Made by a program: the position numbers and the translations under genes. DNA of 64,000 nt from Chlorogloeopsis sp. ULAP01 (lineage in GTDB: Bacteria > Cyanobacteriota > Cyanobacteriia > Cyanobacteriales > Nostocaceae): positions 434,001 to 498,000 of the forward strand of contig NZ_JAUDRH010000003.1 of the NCBI RefSeq assembly GCF_030381805.1, written 5' to 3'. Under the pieces are notes generated by a model. It had not been told where the DNA came from and ran no database searches. It saw nothing but the letters and a program-made list of their open reading frames with translations. The first letter of the stretch is position 1, and the number at the start of each line of letters is the position of its first letter. Below are positions 9,596 to 19,042 of this stretch, one piece after another.

Positions 9596-11887
9596 CTAAC
9601 CAGTCAGAAGAATGTATGCTCCCCAAACCTCTAAGGCGACTGCTAAGGCAATAGACCAAATAGGATGATAGCTAGGAGCAGTTTTTCTACTTTGAGTTTC
9701 CAAGGTTTGGATATCAATCCAGGGTGTTGCTCCTCGCCGCAACCAGCCTATAACTATTATTTGCCGACCAATTAAATCTTGAGCTTGAACAGATTTTGTT
9801 AGCCATGAAGCTTGGTGTAATTTGATTAATCCTGTAGAAGATTGCAAGATTAAATCTTGCCCAAGATAGTTGCTAATACCTTGACGACCTAACAACTTAC
9901 CAACCAAACGTACGCTTACACTATCAATAGGGAGGGCTGTTGGGTTAGTTAATAGTTCAGACAAATGTTCATCAGTTTGTACGCTGGTAAGTTTAATGTC
10001 TGGGAACAAAGAATTAATTCTTAGTAAGATACCAATGCTAAACCCAATCACCATGCAACCTATCACATAGTGCCAATCATCGTAGATCCACTTTAGGTTT
10101 AGCAGTTTGAGTGCAAAGGCGGTTTGCCAAACTACCCAAATCAGAACTGCACACACAACACCCAGGGCAGTTCCTAGAAAGGGAGCGATTTGTAATAAAA
10201 AAGATTGACGCTTGATACTCAAGGGCTGTTGACTTTCTAGATACAGTTCAGGGGCTATGTGCCAATGACGAGCAATTCTACATAAGCGTCGGAGGCGATC
10301 GCCTATTAAAGGATGAGTATTATTAATTACAAACCACCAACGGTAAGGATTAAGGCAATCCCACATCAAGAAAGATTCAAAGGTGGTGTAGGGGGCAACA
10401 CTACCCAAACAAAGACTCTGCTTGTAGCCTACTGGTATAACTATATTTAAACTTTCTAACTGCCAACTGGTGTGTTCCTGTTGTTGCACATCATCAGCAA
10501 TGCCAATAGCAATCTTAAGTAGAGCGCGAACAAGTCCATTCGGATTACCCGTGACTTCTGCACCAATGCGATCGCTGTAGTAAAGCCGCACTTGAGATAA
10601 CCACAAACCAGTTCCTACGAACAAACACCAAAAACCATAGACAATACTTGCCAGTACCCCAAAAACTGTACGCCATACTTGTGAAGCTCCATTACCCCAC
10701 TTAGCAATCTGTTGATAGAGTAGGTAAATTGGAATTGTCACCAGCAACACCAGCGACATAATCGTACAATCTCTATGAGCAATATGTCCCAATTGACTTG
10801 CATAGATTGTGGCGATTTCATCTTCAGCTAGTCGCTCCAACAATCCTTGACTAACTACAATCCGGGCTTTGCGGGACAAATGACCATATGTAAAGGCAAT
10901 TGGTGCTGCTATTGGCAAAACACGTAGTTTTGGTGTCTGCCATCCTCGTTGTTGGCAGTAACGTTGTAATACCCGCACTGCCTCTTTACTATAACGATTT
11001 AAAGTGTCTTTCTCTAGTGGTTTTTGACCGTAAAATTCAATCAGCAACCAATCCAATAACCACGGAGATACGCAGATTAAAAGTAAAAGTAAAATCAGCA
11101 GTAAAGAAGTCGGATTGCGATATAAAAACTGTATTGGCTCAACGAAAGGCAGCCTAATTAAAACATCATTGATAAATTTCATTGCCCACATTAGCAGCGT
11201 CCGGATCACCCAAAATAAGGCAATAAATGTTCCTAACTCCAGTAGACGTAATAGCTTTAAACCTCGTTTGGGCAGGGGTTGCCAGACTTTGGCACGTCCT
11301 GCATATCGCCAATAAAGGATGGGTGGCTTGGGTTTTTCCAGCTTAACAATTGCAGAAGAACTACTAGAGGCAGCAGGGGTAGGAGGGGGGGATTGGGAGA
11401 GTGGGGGAGTGGGGGAGGGGGAGAGATTTTCATTTACATTCCCCACGTCTTTGTGTCTTTGTGTCTGCGCGTCCTTTTCATTCCCCTTGTCTGGTTGTCC
11501 CCTTGTCTGGTTGTCCTCTTTTATTAGCTCAGAATTGCTTGTGGTTAGAGTAGGTGGCGAATTCTCAAAAGGAACAAATCCAGTGACATCTTTTGTTGAA
11601 GCATTAGATTTCTGATAACGTTTTTTTAATTGCGCTAAAGTACTTTCTGCCCACTCTTTGACTTGGAGACGCTCATTTTTAGATAGAACCTTACATAAGG
11701 CGATCGCTTTTGGTTCCTCACTAGTACGGGAATAAAGTACGACTAAGCCGATTTGCGCTTGTACAACCTCAGTGCGGTCACTCGCTGTTGCAGCAACTTC
11801 TTCTAGTATTGCTTTTGCTTTTTGGTAGTCTTCTTGCTTGAGGGCGGTTAAACCAGCCTTCAAAGATGGTTTAGGATGTGAAGGCAT
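9596..11887 (-). CDS. TPR/M48-like multi-pass membrane protein with degenerate metalloprotease site
   Basis: A 763-residue protein. Residues 1-110 resemble TPR helices; about 115-180 is a Ser/Pro/Thr-rich linker; then come several transmembrane segments and an HtpX/M48-like core (YGHLSRKARIVVSQGLLERLAEDEIATIY). The C-terminus has further membrane segments and a small beta-rich domain. Where M48 enzymes carry HEXXH this protein has S364-Q-L-G-H368, and where the third zinc ligand Glu is expected it has L435 (RLYYSDRIGAEVTGNPNGL). Only one of three zinc ligands and no catalytic Glu remain, so it is probably not an active protease. Expected location: inner or thylakoid membrane. Role unknown. 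Confidence 0.88.
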   Translation of the reverse strand: MPSHPKPSLKAGLTALKQEDYQKAKAILEEVAATASDRTEVVQAQIGLVVLYSRTSEEPKAIALCKVLSKNERLQVKEWAESTLAQLKKRYQKSNASTKDVTGFVPFENSPPTLTTSNSELIKEDNQTRGQPDKGNEKDAQTQRHKDVGNVNENLSPSPTPPLSQSPPPTPAASSSSSAIVKLEKPKPPILYWRYAGRAKVWQPLPKRGLKLLRLLELGTFIALFWVIRTLLMWAMKFINDVLIRLPFVEPIQFLYRNPTSLLLILLLLLICVSPWLLDWLLIEFYGQKPLEKDTLNRYSKEAVRVLQRYCQQRGWQTPKLRVLPIAAPIAFTYGHLSRKARIVVSQGLLERLAEDEIATIYASQLGHIAHRDCTIMSLVLLVTIPIYLLYQQIAKWGNGASQVWRTVFGVLASIVYGFWCLFVGTGLWLSQVRLYYSDRIGAEVTGNPNGLVRALLKIAIGIADDVQQQEHTSWQLESLNIVIPVGYKQSLCLGSVAPYTTFESFLMWDCLNPYRWWFVINNTHPLIGDRLRRLCRIARHWHIAPELYLESQQPLSIKRQSFLLQIAPFLGTALGVVCAVLIWVVWQTAFALKLLNLKWIYDDWHYVIGCMVIGFSIGILLRINSLFPDIKLTSVQTDEHLSELLTNPTALPIDSVSVRLVGKLLGRQGISNYLGQDLILQSSTGLIKLHQASWLTKSVQAQDLIGRQIIVIGWLRRGATPWIDIQTLETQSRKTAPSYHPIWSIALAVALEVWGAYILLTG

Positions 11888-12000
11888 AGTCTTATTTGTT
11901 CTATTACATTTAAATAACTTTTATATTTAAGTGTTTGGTAAGTAGGTGGACATTATTAAACGTAAAATGCTTCCCTTCTGCCTACCTACGTAAGCCGCTT

Positions 12001-12080
12001 GCGCCTCTACTGCCTCTGGGCAGTCGCACTCGACGCGCTTAACTCGCAAGGGCGCGCTGCTCTCTGCCTCCTGCCTTCTT
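12001..12080 (+). repeat. dispersed GC-rich repeat, family 1
   Basis: This copy carries GGCAGTCGCACTCGACGCGC followed by TTAACTCGCAAGGGCGCGCTG and CTGCCTCCTGCC. Matching copies lie at 23806-23886 (inverted) and 30333-30585. No coding function is seen. Confidence 0.8.
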
Positions 12081-12143
12081 ATAAGGCTTTAAAAATGTAA
12101 AGGAGAGTGAAGGAATGGAAAGTAGAAGAGTAATAAGCTAATA

Positions 12144-12240
12144 TCTATCAACTACTAACCACTTTACGGGCGGGTTTTAAGAATAATCTTCAGGATGACG
12201 AATATATCTAAACAAACCCGCTCCTACCATCTACTAACCA
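12144..12240. repeat. palindromic MITE-like repeat, family 3
   Basis: An element of about 97 bp with inverted arms ACGGGCGGGTTTT and AAACCCGCTCCTACC and flanking TACTAAC motifs. Related copies are at 35055-35157 and 45573-45680, with a half copy near 30285-30335. It lies just after prfC and could also fold as its terminator. Confidence 0.75.
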
Positions 12241-12246
12241 TTCACT

Positions 12247-13875
12247 TTAGCCTTCAACTGGCTGTTGCGCAGAAATTACTGGGGCGATCGCGCTTAATTT
12301 TAAATCTGGATGATCTTCCTGCAATTGATGGCAGTTCCATTCGTTGCGGAACAGTAGAACTGGACGTCCCATACTGTCTTTCACTATGGTTGTATTAAAT
12401 AAGCGCTCTACTTTTGTGAGAGCTTCCCAGCCGCCCTCAACCCAACGAGCAACACTGTAGGGCAATGATTCTAGTAGAGTTTCCACTCCATATTCATTTT
12501 GTAAGCGGAATTGCACCACTTCAAATTGCAACTGTCCTACTGCTGCCAAAATGGGATCGCGCTTGGATTCATCCACCGAGTACATAATTTGTACTGCTCC
12601 CTCTTCGCGCAATTCAGAAACACCTTTTTGGAATTGCTTAAACTTGGAAGGGTTAGGGTTGCGAAGAATCGCAAATAACTCTGGAGAAAAATAAGGAATA
12701 CCCTCATACTCTATTTTTTGCCCTGTATAAATTGTATCACCAATCGCAAAAACTCCAGGGTTATTTAAACCGATCACATCGCCTGCATAAGCCACATCTA
12801 TTGATTCTCGTTCTTGGGCAAAGAGTTTTTGTGGGCGAGACAGGCGGACAGTTTTGCCTGTGCGGGCGTGATTTACCGTCATATCTTTTTCAAATCTACC
12901 CGTACAGACACGGATAAATGCCACGCGATCGCGGTGCTTAGGATCCATGTTGGCTTGAAGTTTGAAAACAAACCCAGAAAACTCCGGGTAAGTGGGGGCT
13001 ACCTCACCAACACTACTGTTATGAAGACCAGGTTTAAGGGCATATTCGAGGAAGTAGTTAAGGAATAACTCTACCCCAAAGTTAGTCATGGCACTACCAA
13101 AGAAGACTGGTGTCATTTTGCCTTGATGTACCAACTCTAAATCAAGCTCTGGCCCCACTCCTTCTAACAGTTCCAAATCATTTTTTAACTGGTAGTATAA
13201 ATCTTGCTCTAAGAGTTGCTCAATTCTAGAATCGCCCAAATCAACTACTGTATTTCGTGCCTCCTTACTGCCGTGAGCGCTTCTTTCAAACAAATGAATT
13301 TGCCGTTGCGTGCGATCAAAGATGCCCTTAAAGCGATCGCCCATGCCAATCGGCCAATTGACAGCATAGGTTTGCAGCCCTAATTCTTGCTCAATTTCAT
13401 CCAAAAGTTCTAAAGGCTCTCTTCCCGGACGATCAAGCTTATTAACAAACGTAAAAATTGGGATACCCCGCATCTTACACACCTCAAACAACTTCCGTGT
13501 TTGGGGTTCCAAACCTTTGGCAGCGTCAATTAGCATGACTGCATTATCTGCCGCCGCTAAAGTCCGATAAGTATCTTCACTGAAATCTTGGTGTCCGGGA
13601 GTATCTAATAAATTAATCTGGCAGCCTTGATATTCAAACTGTAACACCGTGGAGGTAATTGAAATACCCCGTTGTTGTTCCATTGCCATCCAGTCAGAGG
13701 TAGCCTTACGCTGTGCTCGTCTTGCTTTCACTGCTCCAGCTTCGTGAATAGCACCTCCGTATAACAGTAACTTTTCTGTCAGCGTTGTTTTACCAGCATC
13801 TGGGTGAGAGATAATTGCAAAATTGCGCCGACGTTCAACTGCTTTTTGCAGTTCCGATTGAAGCTCAGTTGTCAT
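12247..13875 (-). CDS. prfC: peptide chain release factor 3
   Basis: A 542-residue translational GTPase that removes RF1/RF2 from ribosomes after termination. G1 is [18 protein letters not shown] (about 19-36), the switch region holds [13 protein letters not shown]3 is DTPGHQDF and G4 is [17 protein letters not shown], which is diagnostic of RF3 against EF-G. Length matches the family. The C-terminal domains include [19 protein letters not shown] and [14 protein letters not shown]. It is divergent from the DUF4870 gene and followed by a palindromic repeat. It belongs with prmC and rqcH in the same window in termination and rescue, though these genes are not linked in an operon. Confidence 0.97.
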   Translation of the reverse strand: MTTELQSELQKAVERRRNFAIISHPDAGKTTLTEKLLLYGGAIHEAGAVKARRAQRKATSDWMAMEQQRGISITSTVLQFEYQGCQINLLDTPGHQDFSEDTYRTLAAADNAVMLIDAAKGLEPQTRKLFEVCKMRGIPIFTFVNKLDRPGREPLELLDEIEQELGLQTYAVNWPIGMGDRFKGIFDRTQRQIHLFERSAHGSKEARNTVVDLGDSRIEQLLEQDLYYQLKNDLELLEGVGPELDLELVHQGKMTPVFFGSAMTNFGVELFLNYFLEYALKPGLHNSSVGEVAPTYPEFSGFVFKLQANMDPKHRDRVAFIRVCTGRFEKDMTVNHARTGKTVRLSRPQKLFAQERESIDVAYAGDVIGLNNPGVFAIGDTIYTGQKIEYEGIPYFSPELFAILRNPNPSKFKQFQKGVSELREEGAVQIMYSVDESKRDPILAAVGQLQFEVVQFRLQNEYGVETLLESLPYSVARWVEGGWEALTKVERLFNTTIVKDSMGRPVLLFRNEWNCHQLQEDHPDLKLSAIAPVISAQQPVEG

Positions 13876-14004
13876 AACTATGTCGAATTGTAACTTAACT
13901 TAACTTAACTTTTTTCAAATTTAGCGAGTGTTTTGATCTTAAGACAATGATGCTCATGATAGGGTCTTAATATAACTACAACCCGAATGCGCGAGGTAAA
14001 AACA

Positions 14005-14346
14005 ATGTACGACGCAGAAAAGCGAAAGCTGTTATCGGCATTGTCTCACGGAGCAATTTTTTTGAGTACAACCTTCATATCTATTGGTTTACCCATTTTT
14101 GTACTATTTGTATCAAATGATCCTGTTGTTAAAGAGAATGCCAAAGAAGCAATTAATTTTCACTTTAATGTCTGGTTTTATGGAGCAATTATTGGCGTAC
14201 TAGTTTGGTTATCATTTGGTTTACTTGTTCCTTTGGCATTTCTTGGGTTTTTACTCCATTGGGGACTAACAATTTGGGCGCTTTTCCACGTTCTCACCGA
14301 TGCCGAAAAGCCTTTTCGCTATCCATTTATTTTCCGTCTGATTTAG
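14005..14346 (+). CDS. DUF4870 / Tic20-like small membrane protein
   Basis: A 113-residue protein with three or four hydrophobic segments. The family pattern is clear: LLSALSHGAIFLSTTFISIG, the charged KENAKEAINFHFNVW motif that precedes the second membrane helix, and a C-terminal LTDAEKPFRYPFIFRLI. The ATG at 14005 has a GAGG Shine-Dalgarno at about the right distance; an in-frame ATG at 13987 would add six residues. Members of DUF4870 are small inner-membrane proteins of unknown role. Confidence 0.88.
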   Translation: MYDAEKRKLLSALSHGAIFLSTTFISIGLPIFVLFVSNDPVVKENAKEAINFHFNVWFYGAIIGVLVWLSFGLLVPLAFLGFLLHWGLTIWALFHVLTDAEKPFRYPFIFRLI

Positions 14347-14745
14347 CACAAATTTGATTTGAAACTAAGTAAAAAGTTTCAACTACGAACAGACAATTAA
14401 AAAGGCGATTGCTAGATCGCTGGTACTTACAAATGTGTAATGGGTAATAGATGATTCTTTGATTACCAATTACTATTTGACCTCACACTAACTTCATAGC
14501 TTAATACTGATTTTTTGATGAAATCCATCTGTTATGTGATGGAATTTCTAATATTGTTTTTTTATGCCCTTCACAAGAGAGATGGCAAGCAAGCTGTAAA
14601 ATACAAAATTGCCCCACAGCGTGATCAGCAGTAGGGCAGAGGACAGTTAAGCGCTGTTTGCAGTTTGTTCTACTTGAGGAAAGTTTAGTCCTAAATTTGT
14701 GACGCTTTGTCATTTGTCCATTTGAGTTTTTGTTTATAAAAATTT
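14347..14745. other. intergenic region upstream of hemB
   Basis: No gene was found. A 70-codon minus-strand ORF (14501-14713) has no family features or plausible start context. The region presumably holds the hemB promoter. Confidence 0.5.
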
Positions 14746-15726
14746 ATGTTTCCCCAACATCGACCTCGCCGCCTAAGAACCCATCCTCAATTGCGCCGGA
14801 TGGTACGTGAAACTGTACTAACAACCAGCGATCTAATTTACCCTCTGTTTGCCGTGCCTGGCGATGGAATTGCCAATGAAGTTAAATCCATGCCTGGCGT
14901 CTTTCAACTGTCGGTAGACAAGATTGTTGAAGAAGCCAAGGAAGTTTACGACTTGGGAATTCCTGCAATTATTCTTTTTGGTATTCCCACAGACAAAGAT
15001 GTTGATGCTACTGGCGCTTGGCATGATTGCGGTATTGTCCAAAAAGCCGCTACCGCCGTTAAGCAAGCAGTTCCCGATCTCATCGTCATTGCTGACACCT
15101 GCCTTTGTGAGTACACCAGTCACGGTCACTGTGGTTACCTGCAAGTTGGCGATTTGACAGGACGAGTTTTGAACGATCCTACTTTAGATTTACTTAAAAA
15201 AACCGCCGTCTCTCAAGCTCAAGCTGGAGCAGATATCATCGCACCATCCGGAATGATGGATGGATTTGTCCAGGCAATTCGCAGTGGTTTGGATGAAGCG
15301 GGATTCCAAGATACGCCAATTTTATCCTATGCTGCTAAATATGCTTCGGCTTACTACGGCCCGTTTAGGGATGCTGCCGAATCAGCACCGCAATTTGGCG
15401 ATCGCCGCACCTATCAAATGGATCCAGGCAATGCTCGCGAAGCTATCAAAGAAATTGAACTAGATATTGCCGAAGGCGCTGATATGCTCATGGTTAAGCC
15501 TGCTTTGGCTTATATGGATATCATCTGGCGCGTCAAAGAAGCTTGCAATTTACCCGTTGCTGCTTACAATGTTTCCGGCGAATATTCTATGGTGAAAGCT
15601 GCTGCCCTTAATGGCTGGGTTGATGAAGAGCGCGTAGTTATGGAAACTTTAACCAGCTTTAAACGCGCTGGTGCTGATTTGATTTTAACATATCACGCCA
15701 AAGATGCAGCGCGGTGGTTGGGGTAA
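14746..15726 (+). CDS. hemB: porphobilinogen synthase (delta-aminolevulinic acid dehydratase)
   Basis: A 326-residue enzyme that condenses two 5-aminolevulinate molecules to porphobilinogen for chlorophyll, haem and bilins. The start [16 protein letters not shown] is typical. The metal site reads [15 protein letters not shown], with the three cysteines of zinc-dependent enzymes rather than the aspartates of the magnesium type. The Schiff-base lysines lie in [17 protein letters not shown] and [14 protein letters not shown]. Length is normal. It is monocistronic, and the downstream spacer contains the CGCAGAGG-type repeat. Confidence 0.97.
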   Translation: MFPQHRPRRLRTHPQLRRMVRETVLTTSDLIYPLFAVPGDGIANEVKSMPGVFQLSVDKIVEEAKEVYDLGIPAIILFGIPTDKDVDATGAWHDCGIVQKAATAVKQAVPDLIVIADTCLCEYTSHGHCGYLQVGDLTGRVLNDPTLDLLKKTAVSQAQAGADIIAPSGMMDGFVQAIRSGLDEAGFQDTPILSYAAKYASAYYGPFRDAAESAPQFGDRRTYQMDPGNAREAIKEIELDIAEGADMLMVKPALAYMDIIWRVKEACNLPVAAYNVSGEYSMVKAAALNGWVDEERVVMETLTSFKRAGADLILTYHAKDAARWLG

Positions 15727-15779
15727 TCAGTGGCTTTGTTTTTAAGGCAATAAACTCTGTCTGGGTAAGTTGTTTCTAG

Positions 15780-15812
15780 ATCTCACGCAGAGGCGCAGAG
15801 ACGCAGAGTTTT
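15780..15812. repeat. CGCAGAG purine-rich repeat
   Basis: Several GCAGAG units in tandem (CACGCAGAGGCGCAGAGACG and following bases), the same low-complexity type as at 2537-2582. Otherwise the hemB-DUF6745 spacer shows nothing. Confidence 0.6.
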
Positions 15813-15999
15813 TATGTGTCTGGTGTCTGGGCGTGAGATTATTGTTTGCTGGGGAAGTAATGGCTAAATCTAACTGTAAATTTAGTGGCTGTTCGACGAT
15901 CGCTATAAAAAAGGTAATTTCAACTTAATTTTTTGGGCAATTTAAATATGGATCGAGATTTTAAGACAACGACAGAGATATGTATTCTAAGGATGTTGT

Positions 16000-16964
16000 A
16001 TGGTTCAAATAGAGTTTTTTACACCAGAGCAACAAGCCTCCATCCCCTTATACAAAGAAAAGTGGCTAGAAATTGCACTTTCTACTGAACTTATTAATCA
16101 ACACAGAGCAGCGACAGCAATCAAAACTGCTTATGCTGCGATCGGTAAACGCCAGCCAAAGCTTGAGTTTTGTAGTAGCCCTCAAAATGCGCTCTCTAAA
16201 ATATCCTCCTCCGTAGAAGTAACAGAACAACAGTCTCAAAAATTCCATTGCGTGAAATGTCATGGCAAAAATGGCTCCTGTTGGCTGCAAAGTGGACATT
16301 TACGTCAGGAAGAATACTTTCACGCCAAAGAAACCAACTGCTTAACCAGCTAAGTAAACAGTTGCTTCAACCTGTTGACAAGTTCCTCAAGCAAAAGATT
16401 GCTAGCTCAATTCCCGAAGGATCTCAACCAGAGGAAATTGTTGAAGCCATATATGAAATAGCTCGTGTTGAAAGGGGAGTAGCTGCGGAAGGCAATTTAC
16501 TGGGTTTTCCAGATCGATCGCGTTGGAAGACAGAAAAAGTTCTAGATTGGTTACTAAATAATTACTTGCCAAATAAAACTAGCTCGCAATTGTATGAGCA
16601 ATATTGGATGCAGAGCGATCGACAAATTGAATTTGTATTATCAAAACAGGGTATGGACTGGTTACTTATGTCTATTCCATCTTTTAAATCGCAGTCTTGC
16701 GCCTGTAGTGCAAGTTGGCTCGACTTTTGCTTTTCTACTTTGAATCTGTCACACAATCAGAAAAAATGGGAAGCTTTTCAAGCTGTGATTCGAGAATGTG
16801 GATGGATTTTTACGCATGAAAAGACTTGTTTTATTTGCGATCGCCCGATCAAGCTGTCTTTTGATGAAGAAAATCAGCTTCATAGTGAAGAAGAAGCTGC
16901 TATTCAATTTGCTGATGGATTTAGTGTACACGTCCATCATGGCGTTGCATCGATTGAAACGTAA
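16000..16964 (+). pseudogene. frameshifted DUF6745-family gene
   Basis: Two overlapping plus-strand frames together make one DUF6745-like protein. The first (16000-16353) gives the N-terminus (IEFFTPEQQASIPLYKEKW, IALSTELI, TAYAAIGKRQPKLEF). The second (frame open from 16200 to 16964) gives the QL-repeat segment (RNQLLNQLSKQLLQ) and the C-terminus (KKWEAFQAVIRECGWIFTHE, KTCFICDRPIKLSFDEENQL, AIQFADGFSVHVHHG). Neither frame alone covers the family, so a shift lies somewhere in 16195-16353. The family is common in cyanobacteria, often in repeats, and has no known function. A sequencing error would look the same. Confidence 0.8.
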
Positions 16965-17154
16965 ATTTAAAAAATATGCGAGATGAATCAACTCTCGAAA
17001 ACCTTATAGGCTTTCATCCTTGAGAGCGGAGATAAGGGGTGCGATCGCACTTGTCTAACACACCATAGAATGGACAGACGAGTGCTCAGTTAAAATGAAA
17101 CAGGGTGCAACCTCAGTAAGCCTAGCAGTCAGGTACTTTTATAAGGAAAAATTT

Positions 17155-17373
17155 ATGCTAGATGAAGTAACTCTCGAACGCCGTTTAGCAATCCTTGAGC
17201 AGGAGGTAGCCGATCTTAAACGCAAATCTGATCGCAACTCTACCTCCAGCAACTGGCTCGACAAAATCATTGGCTCTATCTCTGATCAAGCAGCTTTTCT
17301 AGAAGCGTTAGAATATGGGCGTTCCTTCCGCCAAGCTGACAAACCGATTGATGAGAGTGACGAACAAGCGTGA
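17155..17373 (+). CDS. VapB-type antitoxin-like protein
   Basis: A 72-residue protein with an N-terminal heptad-rich helix (LERRLAILEQEVADLKRKSD) and a C-terminal SISDQAAFLEALEYGRSFRQ segment seen in cyanobacterial antitoxins paired with PIN toxins. The ATG at 17155 follows an AAGGA Shine-Dalgarno; a farther in-frame start at 17095 would add 20 residues without support. Its stop overlaps the toxin start by 4 bp (GTGA), so translation is coupled. It should bind and neutralise the downstream PIN protein and may repress the operon, although no classical DNA-binding fold is obvious. Confidence 0.85.
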   Translation: MLDEVTLERRLAILEQEVADLKRKSDRNSTSSNWLDKIIGSISDQAAFLEALEYGRSFRQADKPIDESDEQA

Positions 17374-17798
17374 GATACTTGCTCGACACTGACCATATTA
17401 GTTTCCTACAAAGACGCTCAGGTTCAGAGTTCGCAAACTTAATTTCTCGAATTACTCAATATCCACCCACAGATTTTGCTTTCTCTGTTATCAGTTTCCA
17501 CGAACAGATTCTTGGTGCTCATAACTTTATCAATCATGCCCGCACAACTGCTAATATCATTCGTGGATATACCTTATTGCTAGAAATCTTTCAGGGTTTT
17601 TCAATTGCTCCAGTTTTACCCTTCGACGCTGGAGCGAGCGCAGTTTTCGATAGGCTACGCATACAAAAAGTTCGCGTATCAACAATGGATTTACGAATTG
17701 CAGCGATCGCCCTCTCGCGAAACTTGGTGTTGTTGACTAGGAACATTAACGACTTCAACAAAGTACCCGGACTAGTGATAGAGGATTGGACTGTGTAA
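17370..17798 (+). CDS. VapC-type PIN-domain toxin ribonuclease
   Basis: A 142-residue PIN-domain protein predicted to cleave RNA. PIN acids are visible in MRYLLDTDHISFL (Asp 6/Asp 8), FHEQILGA (Glu), VSTMDLRIAAIA (Asp) and NINDFNKVPGLVIEDW (Asn/Asp). The GTG start at 17370 overlaps the antitoxin stop. Together they form a type II toxin-antitoxin module in an accessory patch next to a broken DUF6745 gene. The target RNA is unknown. Confidence 0.9.
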   Translation: MRYLLDTDHISFLQRRSGSEFANLISRITQYPPTDFAFSVISFHEQILGAHNFINHARTTANIIRGYTLLLEIFQGFSIAPVLPFDAGASAVFDRLRIQKVRVSTMDLRIAAIALSRNLVLLTRNINDFNKVPGLVIEDWTV

Positions 17799-18227
17799 TT
17801 GCAAGTAGGTTATTCGCGATCGCCCTACTCGGCATCAAAATTACCAGAGATTTTCTTCGGCAATCACAGGGATATTTTGCGAAACACCCAAAACACAATA
17901 AATTTACTAGTGTGGCGAATCAAACAGATTGTGGCTTGGGGTTATTTGCGATCGCTCTTTAACTACATTAGGTGCGCGTTCAAACTAGGTTTATTCTCTC
18001 ACTGGCACTCACTATCGAAAGTCTTTACTTTGCCGATATTAGTTCAGAGCCGCCTTTTTAGATAAAAATCTCCGAGATTGTGCCTATTATCATTCGTTTA
18101 TCTGTTTGTCAGAAAGTACGGCGATCGCTTATAGAATAATATAGTTAATAATATATTTTCAGTTGTCATTTTTACGTCAATTGATTTAATAAATGTATTC
18201 AAATAAATGTGAAAGGAGCATTGAGAT
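17799..18227. other. intergenic region with HIP1 sites and no clear gene
   Basis: An 88-codon open frame directly after the toxin starts with TTG, has no Shine-Dalgarno or recognisable motif and is probably chance. Three GCGATCGC-type octamers occur here. The last part is AT-rich and holds the promoter and AGGAG site of the XRE gene. Confidence 0.5.
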
Positions 18228-18536
18228 ATGGATATGCAAGTCCTGAGAGAACGTGCGGGACTTAGTCGTGCAGAAGTTGCCTTCAGGCTTGCAATCAGTG
18301 AAACAAGTGTTCGCAACTGGGAAGCGGGACGTACCGAACCCACAATGACACCAAAAAAGTATTTAGAAGCGTTGCGACTGTTTAAATGCACGCCTGAAGA
18401 ACTGGCAGCAGCTAGTGAAAAATCAATTAATCAGCGGCACAAACGCAAACCAGGAAGGCCAAGGAGATTTCCTGCAAATCAGGTAAATCAAGTTTCTAGT
18501 TTGCCTGATACTCCTGCGGCTGAGTTAAGACTGTAG
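18228..18536 (+). CDS. XRE-family HTH regulator with AT-hook-like tail
   Basis: A 102-residue protein with an N-terminal Cro/CI-type HTH: VLRERAGLSRAEVAFRLAIS then SETSVRNWEAGRTEPTMTP, with the recognition helix around SETSVRNWE. The C-terminal part holds a basic NQRHKRKPGRPRRFP, which has the GRP core of an AT-hook minor-groove binding motif. An AGGAG site lies 10 bp before the ATG. It stands alone between a toxin-antitoxin pair and pdhB. DNA binding is well supported; targets are unknown. Confidence 0.9.
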   Translation: MDMQVLRERAGLSRAEVAFRLAISETSVRNWEAGRTEPTMTPKKYLEALRLFKCTPEELAAASEKSINQRHKRKPGRPRRFPANQVNQVSSLPDTPAAELRL

Positions 18537-19042
18537 CTTTTTAGAAGAATAGCTTAATAACAAAAGTTATAATCTCCTGTGTGCAGAGAGACAGTTAAAT
18601 TTTTGAATAGTAAAGCTACAATTAACATAATCTTGTAATATCGCATAGTACCACTGATGGAGAACTTTGGTTAAAGTAACTCATCAGAATATTTATCATG
18701 CATATCCAGCTATCAAAAGAAGGACAAGCTTCTTTTGATAGCTGGCTGGAATAAAAAAGTGAATGAGATTGGCTTAAGAAACAGTCTGGGAAAAGGATAG
18801 AAGAGTGCTTTGCAGATGTTTGTTGTTCTTAATTGACAAGAAGTTAGATGACGGAGTTTTTCATCGGGCAAAGTTGTCATGCAACAATCCGTTTCTTAGT
18901 GTCAATTTATAGGCAAACTTAGGATAGTGCAGTATTTAAGTACAGATGTTCGTTATTTGACGAGCAACTCGTGCGATCGCTCACCGTAATTCATAGCACA
19001 AGCGCGATAAGATTCTAAAACAATCATCGCATTAGAGGTCTA
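18537..19042. other. structured non-coding spacer upstream of pdhB
   Basis: No protein gene is visible in these 506 bp. The stretch has several inverted repeats: the large hairpin at 18706-18745 and pairs 18775-18782 with 18891-18898 and 18831-18838 with 18900-18907. These last two cross, so they would be alternative pairings or a pseudoknot. It may be a structured leader of pdhB or a small RNA gene. Confidence 0.45.
18706..18745. repeat. perfect 16-bp inverted repeat (large hairpin)
   Basis: The arms CCAGCTATCAAAAGAA and TTCTTTTGATAGCTGG flank an 8-nt loop. Neither side is followed by a convincing T-run, so it is not a typical intrinsic terminator. It lies about 170 bp after the XRE gene and about 300 bp before pdhB. 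Confidence 0.85.

Noticed and set aside
17799..18065. 88-codon ORF after the PIN toxin
   Set aside because: TTG start directly after the toxin stop, composition unlike a protein and HIP1 sites in the wrong context.
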